From Leptospira terpstrae serovar Hualin str. LT 11-33 = ATCC 700639 (GTDB taxonomy: Bacteria; Spirochaetota; Leptospiria; Leptospirales; Leptospiraceae): a stretch of DNA of 64,000 nt. Below are positions 7,419-18,034 of the stretch, piece after piece (within the stretch, counting starts at the first letter, position 1; every line of letters starts with the position of its first letter). Location: contig NZ_AOGW02000010.1 of assembly GCF_000332495.1 (NCBI RefSeq), positions 124,001 to 188,000 on the forward strand. Reading direction: 5' to 3'. The position numbers were made by a program, and so were the translations under genes. Below the pieces are notes generated by a model. It saw nothing but the letters and a program-made list of their open reading frames with translations, had not been told where the DNA came from and did not search any database.

Positions 7419-9719
7419 TTAATCAATTACTTTCTTTCTTATATCTTCAATTTGCATCCGTAATGCATCCACTCGTTTTGAATCGGCTGTCAGAAAGGAA
7501 GCAAGTCCCAAAGTTTTTTCTGCTTTAGGCAGATTGCCTACTAAAAGATACAGTTGTACAAGATGTAGAAGGTTAGGTAAGTGTCCAGGATTGCGTAAGC
7601 GAATCCTTTCCGCCATATCTATGGCTTTTCCATATTCTTTTGTTTGTTTATATGTAAAAGATGCTAAATAGATAAGGTCAGTATCACCTGGAAATTCCTC
7701 AATATAGGTATTGAATTTTTCAGAAGCTAATGGATAGTCTTTCATTCGCACCAAAAGTCGTAGGAGGGCTCTTAAGATCTCTTGGTTTTCAGGATTGATT
7801 TTGTTTGCTTCCATTAAGCTTAGTTTTGCATTTTCTAAAAGGTTTTCTTTTATATGGGATCTTGCCTTTCTCATCAGTTCATAGGATTCTTTTCTGATGG
7901 ACCTGGGAGGTAGGGTTTGGTGTTCTTTAAATGAAATCCGCATCAAACTCAAATCATCAGTTAGTTCCCCAGTTTCCAAAATGGAATGGTAGATGGATTT
8001 TAATTCACCATTCCCTCTTTCTACATGATGCAAAAACAATTCCTCGTCATGGTTGATTTTTCGAAAGTCGGTTTCTGTCACAAATTCGATGTCGTCGCGG
8101 CCATCCGAACCTAAAACCATAACATCGCCAGGTTGCAATTGTAAGGTGGAGATTTCTAATGAATTTTCTTTTACGGGAGTTCCTAATTTTCTGAGTTCTG
8201 AATTGTTTTTTATAAATTCCGCTTTTCCATTTCGATATAAAACAGACCAAGGATGTTCCGCATTTAGATAATAAACAAGGCCTGTTTCGTCATCAATAAG
8301 GCCCATAACCATAGAAACTAACATAGAACAATCGAAACTTTCGAAAATATGGTGGAGTTCCTGGTAGGCATTTTTAATCCATCGTTCAGCATAAAGGAGT
8401 TTGACTGCTTGTACTGCTAAAGACCGTTCTAATATGGACTGAACTGCCGCACCTAATACCAATACTCCTCCGGCTCCTTGTAAAGATTTTCCCATGGCAT
8501 CTGCATTGAGAAAAAATGTATAATCCTTACCTCGTAATGGGACCGTTCTTGTGATACAAATATCACCTCCGATTTCATTTTCTCTTCCATGGAACGTAAA
8601 AGTTTTCTTTTGTTTGATAAAAAAATCTGTTTTGACATTTGCCCCCAAGGTTTTGTTTAAACTTAAAGGTTTGATGAGTAAGGATGTTAAAAAATAATCT
8701 CCATCCTGTTGTTTTTTCAAAAACTCTACAGTTTCTAAGCTGTTTCTTAATTCGGAAGTTTTTGCTTCCACTAATTCTTGTAAGTTTTCCCTAATCCTTC
8801 CTACTTCCCTTGTCGCTTTTTCAAAGTTTTCTGCAAATTGAATGAATTCTTTATCGATGGAGAGGATAGGCAAGGAACCCCTTCCTCCACTTGCCAAACT
8901 ATTTGCTGATTCATTGATTTGTTCTAAAGTTAAGTTGATCGATTGAAAAAACATAAAGATGAGGATGACTGCTTCGAAAAAAGTCATGGTTATGAAGGTA
9001 GAAATTTTGATTAAGCTAGCATTGCCTAAGGAAATAAAAACTGCTAACACACTTAAGGAAAGTAAGATGAGAACTAAAAGAAAAATAAACTTACCCTTTA
9101 AACTCATGATCCCGTGGTTTTTGTGAATGGTTACATCGCGGTAGGAAAGGACTTTTTTAATTTCTACTCGTTTTGCACCTGTAAAATAATCGGAGATGAT
9201 ATATGAAAATCCTCCGTAGACAAAAACGGCAGCAAGCCATCCAATAAAAATTAAAGACAATTCATAAAACGGATGTTTGTAAATTACATGGGTAATGGAT
9301 ACGGAAATAAAAACAAATGAGGCATAACGCACTGCCGCATACATATTTTCTTTGGGAAAATCGATGATGGAATTGAGTAGATTCTCTAATTCCAAAATAT
9401 CTTTATGGCGGATTGTTTCATTTGGTTTTAAGTTTGCATTGAGTTTTTTTGTGTCGGTGCGAATGCCAAGAAACCCTAGGGGGGATAAAATCCCAAACTC
9501 GACACTATGGCCAATGGCGGCAAGGGCTGTCGTGATCACAAAGACGAGGACCACTTGGGGATGGTTTTCTGCGGTAAATTCTGGGATTAGGGCCGATCCG
9601 AAAAAGTACGCATAAAAGGCCCCGAAAAAGGCACCTAAAAGTGAGAAAAAGACGATGGCAAAGCTATAGGAAATATATTTATAGAAGAACTTGAAAATAA
9701 GATCAAAAAAACTACTCAT
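7419..9719 (-). CDS. Membrane SpoIIE-type PP2C phosphatase with C-terminal TPR repeats
   Basis: This 766-residue signalling protein has several transmembrane helices in residues 1-270 and a HAMP-like linker and coiled coil (about 265-340). A PP2C/SpoIIE serine phosphatase domain follows at about 345-595, with metal-site blocks GGDI, NADAMGKSLQG and LGSDGRDD. TPR-like helices run from 620 to 760. The start is backed by AGGGGA 7 nt upstream. Proteins of this type dephosphorylate anti-sigma-factor antagonists in partner-switching pathways, and the TPRs may bind a partner. No anti-sigma factor or STAS protein is nearby, so the target is unknown. Confidence 0.85.
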   Translation of the reverse strand: MSSFFDLIFKFFYKYISYSFAIVFFSLLGAFFGAFYAYFFGSALIPEFTAENHPQVVLVFVITTALAAIGHSVEFGILSPLGFLGIRTDTKKLNANLKPNETIRHKDILELENLLNSIIDFPKENMYAAVRYASFVFISVSITHVIYKHPFYELSLIFIGWLAAVFVYGGFSYIISDYFTGAKRVEIKKVLSYRDVTIHKNHGIMSLKGKFIFLLVLILLSLSVLAVFISLGNASLIKISTFITMTFFEAVILIFMFFQSINLTLEQINESANSLASGGRGSLPILSIDKEFIQFAENFEKATREVGRIRENLQELVEAKTSELRNSLETVEFLKKQQDGDYFLTSLLIKPLSLNKTLGANVKTDFFIKQKKTFTFHGRENEIGGDICITRTVPLRGKDYTFFLNADAMGKSLQGAGGVLVLGAAVQSILERSLAVQAVKLLYAERWIKNAYQELHHIFESFDCSMLVSMVMGLIDDETGLVYYLNAEHPWSVLYRNGKAEFIKNNSELRKLGTPVKENSLEISTLQLQPGDVMVLGSDGRDDIEFVTETDFRKINHDEELFLHHVERGNGELKSIYHSILETGELTDDLSLMRISFKEHQTLPPRSIRKESYELMRKARSHIKENLLENAKLSLMEANKINPENQEILRALLRLLVRMKDYPLASEKFNTYIEEFPGDTDLIYLASFTYKQTKEYGKAIDMAERIRLRNPGHLPNLLHLVQLYLLVGNLPKAEKTLGLASFLTADSKRVDALRMQIEDIRKKVID

Positions 9720-9854
9720 ATGGATTCCCCTGGGGAAACAAAGACTAAAGGTAAAATAGACACAGTAAAGATTTTTTATAAATTTATTCCAAAAAAGTTA
9801 GATGTCTTATTAAAAAGAACTTTATTCCGAATCTCTCGTATTTAGGTTTCACCC

Positions 9855-10613
9855 ATGGAACTAAAAAATAAAAGAATCGTGATTACCGGTGCAGGCTCCG
9901 GAATCGGTAAAGAGACCATGTTGCAAGTGTTAAAGCACGAGGGTGTGAAAGTTCTCGCCTGCGATTTAAATGAAAAGAACATTCTGGTTCATCCAAACGT
10001 TATCCCTTACAAATGCGATGTATCCAAAAAAGAGAACCTGGATAAATTATTGAAAGATGCTGATAAAAAATTGGGTGGAATCGATATTTTTTATGCGAAT
10101 GCTGGCTTTGCCTATTATGAAATCATCGGTAACGCGGATTGGGACCGGATCGATCGCATTTACCGTACCAATGTATTTTCACCGTTGTATTGTTTGATTG
10201 CACTCAACCTAACAAGAAAATCACCATTTTACTTTATAGTGACAGCATCTGCCATGGGCCATTTGTCTTTGCCTGGTTACGCACAATACTCTTCGACAAA
10301 AGCTGCAGTTCGTTCTTTTATCGATGCCTATCGGTATGAGTTGAAACCAGGAAACCAAGTGATGGTAGTTTATCCGATTGCAACCAGAACACAGTTCTTT
10401 GATGCTGCAGGGAAAAAAGTTCCGGTTCCTTTTCCAAGCCAGTCTGCGGAGACGGTAGCCAAAAAAGTGGTACGTGGGATACAGTCCAACGCCAAGGAAG
10501 TGTACCCGTCTTTTCTTTTCCGTCTTATGCAAGTTGTTGACAGATTTCTATTTTTCCCTTTCCGAATTTATCAAAAAATTGAAGCGATGAAATTGGAATC
10601 CTTAAAGAAATAA
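9855..10613 (+). CDS. Short-chain dehydrogenase/reductase (SDR)
   Basis: This is a classical SDR of 252 residues with the nucleotide-binding TGAGSGIG at 11-18 and NAG at 82-84. The catalytic residues are Ser132, Tyr145 and Lys149 (YSSTK). The C-terminus is hydrophobic and basic (FLFFPFRIYQKI), which may hold it to the membrane. It is an NAD(P)-dependent oxidoreductase of unknown substrate. The next gene, a histidine kinase, starts 12 bp downstream, suggesting cotranscription. Confidence 0.85.
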   Translation: MELKNKRIVITGAGSGIGKETMLQVLKHEGVKVLACDLNEKNILVHPNVIPYKCDVSKKENLDKLLKDADKKLGGIDIFYANAGFAYYEIIGNADWDRIDRIYRTNVFSPLYCLIALNLTRKSPFYFIVTASAMGHLSLPGYAQYSSTKAAVRSFIDAYRYELKPGNQVMVVYPIATRTQFFDAAGKKVPVPFPSQSAETVAKKVVRGIQSNAKEVYPSFLFRLMQVVDRFLFFPFRIYQKIEAMKLESLKK

Positions 10614-10625
10614 GTCTACTTAGCA

Positions 10626-13310
10626 GTGGATTCTAAGTTTTCAAGCGGAGATGATAGAAAAGGAGGAGGGTCAGTTCCCTACCTTTCTCCTGACGAAAAG
10701 TTTGTCGAAGCAGAACTTCTGACAACCATAATGAATGTCAGCTCCACTGCGATGATGGTCCTGAATCCCTTAGGTCAAATTCTTTATGCCAATCCAGCTT
10801 CAGAGTCTGTCCTTGGGATCAAACTCAATGATATTCTTTCTCGAACCTATGATGCCCCTGAATGGAAAAATACATCTCTTGATGGTGGGCCTTGGAGAGA
10901 AGAAGACCAACCCTTTAATATTGTTTTAAAAACAAAAAAACCCGTCACCGACATTCGTCACGCCATAGAAGATTCCTCAGGAAATAAAAAATATTTATCT
11001 ATCAATGGCTCACCCGTATTTGGCCAACTCGGTGAATTGTCTTACCTTGTTTTTCTCATCACAGACATCACAGAAAATGTGATCAAACAAAAAGCATTAG
11101 AATACAACGAAATCAAATACAGAACTATCACAGAACTATCGTTAAGTATGGTTTATGATTTGGACATTCGAACTGGAGAAAATTATTGGGGAGGTGCCAT
11201 TCAGGAGATCACCGGATACACACCAAACGAATACCAAAAATTCGGTTATGAGGAATGGTCCAATGCAATTCACCCAGACGATAGAGTTGTCACCTTACAG
11301 TCATTTGAAGATGCACATTTAAATCATCAAAAGTTTAACGCAGAATACCGTTACAAAACGAAATCCGGTGCATATATCTATATAGAAGATAATGGAATTT
11401 TTTTATACAACGATCAAGGAGAAGCCTATCGGATGTTTGGTGCTATGATCAACAGAACCAAACAAATGGAGGCAAGCCTTGCCCTTCGGGAATCGGAATC
11501 ACGACTTGTGATGGCACTAGATGCAGCCAAGATGGGAATTTGGAGTTGGGACATTGAATCAAGGACTATCTTTTGGTCTCCACAAACCTATAGTATATAT
11601 GGTTATCCCGGTGAAAACTTTGATGTCACGGAAGAAAAATTCACTGAATTAACTTATCGCGAAGACTGGGCATTATTATCCAATGAAACCAATCTCCTTA
11701 TGAATGATCTCAATCGTTCCGAATACCGGATTCAAAACCGCATCAATCACTCGGATGGAAAATTGCATTGGATTGAAGCTCGGGGTAAACTCACCCGCAC
11801 GAAAGATGGAAAACCATTGGTTCTAATGGGAACCGTTTTGGACATCACTGAAATTAAGTTAAGTGAAGAAGCACTTCGTAAATCGGATGAACGTTTTGAG
11901 GCTTTTTATCAGTTTTCCACAGAAGCATTTCTTATTTTTGATGAAAACGGACTTACGGTTAAGGATTCCAATTTTGCCTTTCAAAAGTTATTTGGATACG
12001 AATTAGCCGATATTCCCAGATTAAAAATTCGTAAACTACTGACAGCAGAAACCCTTCGTAAAATCCGTAAGTCGATTCGGGCAAATGCAAATGACTCTTT
12101 AGAGATAGTTTGTAAAAAGAAAAATGGAGATTTGTTTCCTGCCCTTGTTTCAGTGAAAAGGTTTTTGTATAAAGATACCAATTCCATTGGTTATAGCATT
12201 TTTGATTTAACTCCTTTGAAAGAAGTAGAAGAGTTACGTCTTATCAATTCCGAGATTCGCGATAAAAACAAAGTAATCGAAAAACAAAAATTGGAATTGG
12301 AAGTTGCTTTCGAAAATTTAAAACGAACCCAAGAACAATTAATTCAATCAGAAAAACTTGCCGCCTTAGGTCAGTTAATTGCTGGAATCGCTCATGAAAT
12401 TAATAATCCAATTGGAGCTGTAAAAGCCTCCAACCAAAATATGTTGGATTGGCAAAAACGTTATGGTCTTGCCTCACAACTTTTTCGAGAAGCAATTCTT
12501 ACTGTCCCTGTCTCTGAACAGAAGATAGTAAAAACCATTCTTGCTAACTTGGACCAACCGATTGAGTTTTACACAGGCAAAGAAGAAAGACTACGTAAAA
12601 AACGAAATAAAGAAGTGTTTTTATCCCATGGTTTTGACGTTGGCCATGCAGAAGAATTTGCCGAGGCTTGGGTGGAACTTGGAATTGGGGAAATAGATTT
12701 CAATTATTTACCGTTATTTCAATCGCATTATATAAAAGTGTTTTTAGACTACTTGGCTTTAGAGATTCAATTTAGAAGGAACACAAGATCCATCCAACTG
12801 GCTGTGGATCGAATTTCTAAAATTATGTATGCACTGAAGAACTTTTCGAGATTTGATGCTACTGGCAAAAAAAATAAAGCATCCATCCAAGAAACAATCG
12901 AAACAGTTCTTACCATTTACCAAAACCAATTAAAACGTGGAATTAACTTAGTCAAAGATTATGATGACGTGGCACCTATCGAATGTTATCCGGATGATCT
13001 TTTGCATGTATGGACAAATTTGATATATAATTCTTTACAAGCCATGTCCTTTGTTGGTGATTTGGAAATTGCAGTAAAAGACAAGGGCGAGGACATCCTG
13101 GTATCGCTAAAAGATTCCGGTCCAGGAATTCCGAAAGAGATACAGTCAAAAATTTTTGAACCGTTTTTTACAACAAAAGCTCCTGGCGAAGGAAGTGGGC
13201 TTGGTCTTGACATTGTGAATAAAATTGTCAAACGACATGGGGGCAGAATTGAACTGACTTCTGTTCCTGGGGAAACTATTTTTTACATCTACCTTCCGAA
13301 ACAGAGTTAA
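10626..13310 (+). CDS. Cytosolic multi-PAS sensor histidine kinase
   Basis: This 894-residue kinase starts with GTG and has no transmembrane segment. Four PAS/PAC units can be followed at about 30-150, 155-285, 290-415 and 420-540. They lead into a coiled coil (545-575) and a HisKA helix with phospho-acceptor His590 (AHEINNP). About 110 residues then separate the first helix from the usual second helix (SIQLAVDRISKIMYALKNF). The HATPase domain follows, with its N-box near 800 (NLIYNSLQAM), G1 near 832 (DSGPGIP) and G2 near 856 (GSGLGL). The spacer between the two HisKA helices is unusually long. Its last 4 bp overlap the convergent response-regulator gene, a plausible partner. Confidence 0.9.
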   Translation: MDSKFSSGDDRKGGGSVPYLSPDEKFVEAELLTTIMNVSSTAMMVLNPLGQILYANPASESVLGIKLNDILSRTYDAPEWKNTSLDGGPWREEDQPFNIVLKTKKPVTDIRHAIEDSSGNKKYLSINGSPVFGQLGELSYLVFLITDITENVIKQKALEYNEIKYRTITELSLSMVYDLDIRTGENYWGGAIQEITGYTPNEYQKFGYEEWSNAIHPDDRVVTLQSFEDAHLNHQKFNAEYRYKTKSGAYIYIEDNGIFLYNDQGEAYRMFGAMINRTKQMEASLALRESESRLVMALDAAKMGIWSWDIESRTIFWSPQTYSIYGYPGENFDVTEEKFTELTYREDWALLSNETNLLMNDLNRSEYRIQNRINHSDGKLHWIEARGKLTRTKDGKPLVLMGTVLDITEIKLSEEALRKSDERFEAFYQFSTEAFLIFDENGLTVKDSNFAFQKLFGYELADIPRLKIRKLLTAETLRKIRKSIRANANDSLEIVCKKKNGDLFPALVSVKRFLYKDTNSIGYSIFDLTPLKEVEELRLINSEIRDKNKVIEKQKLELEVAFENLKRTQEQLIQSEKLAALGQLIAGIAHEINNPIGAVKASNQNMLDWQKRYGLASQLFREAILTVPVSEQKIVKTILANLDQPIEFYTGKEERLRKKRNKEVFLSHGFDVGHAEEFAEAWVELGIGEIDFNYLPLFQSHYIKVFLDYLALEIQFRRNTRSIQLAVDRISKIMYALKNFSRFDATGKKNKASIQETIETVLTIYQNQLKRGINLVKDYDDVAPIECYPDDLLHVWTNLIYNSLQAMSFVGDLEIAVKDKGEDILVSLKDSGPGIPKEIQSKIFEPFFTTKAPGEGSGLGLDIVNKIVKRHGGRIELTSVPGETIFYIYLPKQS

Positions 13311-13723
13311 TCATGCATGGCATGAGAGATGGTTGATATCAATTCCTCTTCGTCCCAAGGTTTTTTCAAACAAGAGATCGGTCCAATTTCCGAATTTAAA
13401 TCTTCGACAGACTTTTGGTCTGCAAACCCTGTGATGATTACCTTTTCAATTTTTGGATAAGACTTATGGACTTTTCTTAAAAATTCATCACCGTTCATTC
13501 CGGGCATGGACCAATCGGAAATGATAATAGATACAGAGTTCCCTTCTTCTTCTAATTCTTGTAAGAGATCCCAAGCTTCCTTTGCATTGTCTGCAGTTAG
13601 GTATTTGTATTGTTCACCAAAATGTTGTTTTACTTGCGACTTCATACTCATTAATATAATGGATTCATCATCTACAAAAAGAATAGAATTTTTTGTTTTT
13701 TGATTCTCTGTCACAATTTCCAC
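13307..13723 (-). CDS. Single-domain CheY-like response regulator
   Basis: This receiver domain of 138 residues has an acidic pair at D18/D19, phospho-acceptor D70 (SDWSMPGMNG), T98 and K121 (KKPW). It has no output domain, so it acts through protein contacts or in a phosphorelay. The start used is GTG, with no good Shine-Dalgarno; a second GTG three codons in is equally possible. It converges with the PAS histidine kinase, and the two genes share stop-codon bases. Confidence 0.85.
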   Translation of the reverse strand: MEIVTENQKTKNSILFVDDESIILMSMKSQVKQHFGEQYKYLTADNAKEAWDLLQELEEEGNSVSIIISDWSMPGMNGDEFLRKVHKSYPKIEKVIITGFADQKSVEDLNSEIGPISCLKKPWDEEELISTISHAMHD

Positions 13724-13798
13724 AGGGGATTGTTATACCCGTTCTTCATTGAATTGCAAGTAAATCTTGCCAAAATCTTCTATTTTCTATTCTTGTAG

Positions 13799-15817
<2,019 letters not shown>

Positions 15818-15825
15818 TCATTGTT

Positions 15826-16665
15826 ATGAGATCGAATCGACCTCTTAAAATCAGTGTAAAAAATGCCGAATTCCAGATTTTGTTGGCTCTTAGGACAAAC
15901 CGTTCCAAACGAAGCCAAGAAAAGGAAGTTTTTGTAGAAGGAACAGAAGGCATCAAACAACTGATAGAGGCTCGGTGGGAAATCACACGTATTCTTTTTC
16001 GTGAGGGTGTTACACTTTCAAATTGGGGGGAATCCGTCTTAGAACGATTCACCTCGGCAAAACAATTTGAAGTGGCACCAGAATTGTTTTCGGAACTTTC
16101 TGAAAAAGAAAATCCTTCTGAGTTTATTGTCACAGCGAAAATTCAGAATCATTCTTTGACAGCTTTGCATTCGCTGAAGAAACCGAAGCCTTTTTACCTT
16201 CTTTTTGATCGGCCAAGTGATTTAGGAAATTTTGGCTCTTTATTGAGATCAGCAGATGCCTTTCAGGTTGATGCAGTTTTTGTTTTAGGACACTCGATTG
16301 ATGTGTATGATCCAAAGGTCATCCGAGCAAGCCTTGGAAGTGTATTTCATACAACGATAATATTTGTAGAATCATTATCGCAACTAGAAACGTTTTTAAG
16401 TTTAGAAAAAAAAAGATGTGGGCTGCAAGTAGTTGGTAGTGATTCAGAAGGAAAACATTCCTTACAAAACCAAAATTTACTATCTCCCATTTTAATCATT
16501 TTAGGAAATGAAGCCAAAGGGATGAGTGTTCATCTGCAATCCCTTTGTGATATGATTGTCAACATTCCTATGTTTGGTGTTGTAAATTCGCTAAACGTAT
16601 CCTGTGCCGGTTCAATCCTACTTTGGGAAGTAACAAAGAATCTAGGCAGAAACATTAAAGTTTAG
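15826..16665 (+). CDS. SpoU/TrmH-family RNA 2'-O-methyltransferase
   Basis: The 279-residue protein has a basic N-terminal substrate-binding region followed by a SPOUT knot domain. Motif 1 is at about 128-147 (DRPSDLGNFGSLLRSADAF), motif 2 at 225-234 (LGNEAKGM) and motif 3 at 246-264 (NIPMFGVVNSLNVSCAGS). It transfers a methyl group from SAM to a ribose 2'-OH in rRNA or tRNA. The exact target nucleotide cannot be told from the sequence. It is closely spaced after fadH and converges on the small lipoprotein gene with a 16-bp gap. Confidence 0.88.
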   Translation: MRSNRPLKISVKNAEFQILLALRTNRSKRSQEKEVFVEGTEGIKQLIEARWEITRILFREGVTLSNWGESVLERFTSAKQFEVAPELFSELSEKENPSEFIVTAKIQNHSLTALHSLKKPKPFYLLFDRPSDLGNFGSLLRSADAFQVDAVFVLGHSIDVYDPKVIRASLGSVFHTTIIFVESLSQLETFLSLEKKRCGLQVVGSDSEGKHSLQNQNLLSPILIILGNEAKGMSVHLQSLCDMIVNIPMFGVVNSLNVSCAGSILLWEVTKNLGRNIKV

Positions 16666-16681
16666 ATTTTAGAGTGTTTTA

Positions 16682-16876
16682 TTACCGGCAAGTGGCGATC
16701 GTTCCATCGGGGTTGTATTTTACGCTAGCCCCTGATGTGAACTGAATATATTTAACCCCATCCACACATACCTCATCATAACCGAAATATTTTGCACAAC
16801 CACGGGATATGGTTCCGCATCCTACAAAAAATAAACTTACGAACAAGATGATCCTAATGGGTTTAATTGGTTTCAT
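16682..16876 (-). CDS. Small cysteine-containing lipoprotein
   Basis: The predicted lipoprotein has 64 residues. The start at 16876 is chosen because AAGGAG lies 7 nt upstream and it places the signal peptide (IRIILFVSLFFVGC, acylated Cys20) correctly. The mature part contains further cysteines (GCAKYFGYDEVCVDG and a terminal TCR) that could form disulfides. No family recognised. Its start overlaps the end of the PlsC-like gene by 14 bp, so it is the last gene of the leftward acyltransferase operon. Confidence 0.7.
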   Translation of the reverse strand: MKPIKPIRIILFVSLFFVGCGTISRGCAKYFGYDEVCVDGVKYIQFTSGASVKYNPDGTIATCR

Positions 16877-17984
16877 GGAAAACTCCTTGGTTTGTAAAGA
16901 TACCATTCCAAACTTCTTCTAAATGAGTTAGATGAGCTGTGAGTTGGTTTCTGTGATACATAACAATATTAGATTTTTTTAAATTATGAAGGGATTTTGG
17001 AATATGGTAGAGAATTTCTTTGGTCTCGATCGTTTCTTCTTCCCAATCAATAAGTTTGAATTTTTTTAATTTTTCAAAGATGGATTCCAGTTGAATATGA
17101 AAACTTTCTTTCTTTAATTCCGAAGCTACAGTAATTTCCGGAAAGGTCGATTCGATTTGTTTTTTTAGTTTTAATAGAAGTTCTACCAATTGTTGTTTTT
17201 TGATTTTTGTTTCTTTCCCAAATTTTAGTAATACATAAGAGGTTAAATTACCTAATGTTATAGTGTAATTTTTTCCTAGTTTTTCGCCTACAAGCCGGGT
17301 AACTTGTTCTGCAGTAAGTTCAGAATCGATTTGAAACGGTTTACCATATTTGATATATAGTTTTGTTTTTTGGTAGGAGAGGTGATCGTAAGTGAGTGTG
17401 AAACTATTAAAATGTAAACTGTCAATTTTTGATTTAATGTAAAAGGCACCTCGTTTGATTTGGTTTAAAAAACCATCATGGTTGTAAGTTCCTTCTGGAA
17501 ACATAAACAAATTTCGGCCCCTTCTGATATTGGCGACAAGTTCTGTCCATTCACTATCCACCTTCTCGCGTAACTCCCCAGATTTTACAAGTTCCCTAGC
17601 ATTGTCTCGAAAGGGTCGTTTGATAGGAACTGCACCTATATATCGCAAAAGAATTGGGATGATCTTTGTTGCGTCAATGAATTGAAATATCCATTTGATA
17701 ATACCTTTGGCACGAAATTCTTTCTGTAGGAAACCAGGTTTTAAAATGTCTTCTCTTGCCGGAATGATCATTTTGATTTTTGGATTGAGTCTAGGATATA
17801 CCATCGAAAGTGAAACTACGTCGGCTTCTGAAACATGATTACAAAGTAGTGCAGTTGGATAAGGGGATGCTAGTTCATTTTGGTCTGAAAAATTTTCTTC
17901 GATGGAATGAAAAACTAGTCCTTTGGCTACACTTACTAGTTTAATGAGTAAGTCATAGGGAATTGTGCGCTTTTTTGGTTTCAT
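16863..17984 (-). CDS. PlsC-like acyltransferase (1-acyl-glycerol-3-phosphate acyltransferase family)
   Basis: With the ATG at 17984 the protein has 373 residues. A TTG at 18020 would add 12 residues and sits 14 bp after the upstream gene; neither start has a clear ribosome site. The family's catalytic H(x)4D is NHVSEAD (His50, Asp55), and the acceptor-binding FPEGT is also present (MFPEGTYNHDG). It would acylate a lysophospholipid or related glycerolipid at the inner membrane. The C-terminal 150 residues form a family-atypical helical extension. Placement after an AT3 acyltransferase gene suggests a role in envelope lipid or glycan acylation. Confidence 0.8.
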   Translation of the reverse strand: MKPKKRTIPYDLLIKLVSVAKGLVFHSIEENFSDQNELASPYPTALLCNHVSEADVVSLSMVYPRLNPKIKMIIPAREDILKPGFLQKEFRAKGIIKWIFQFIDATKIIPILLRYIGAVPIKRPFRDNARELVKSGELREKVDSEWTELVANIRRGRNLFMFPEGTYNHDGFLNQIKRGAFYIKSKIDSLHFNSFTLTYDHLSYQKTKLYIKYGKPFQIDSELTAEQVTRLVGEKLGKNYTITLGNLTSYVLLKFGKETKIKKQQLVELLLKLKKQIESTFPEITVASELKKESFHIQLESIFEKLKKFKLIDWEEETIETKEILYHIPKSLHNLKKSNIVMYHRNQLTAHLTHLEEVWNGIFTNQGVFHETN

Positions 17985-18034
17985 TGCGAATGGTATGTTC
18001 GCTACCAGGGATTCAGTCAACGTGAAAACAACGT

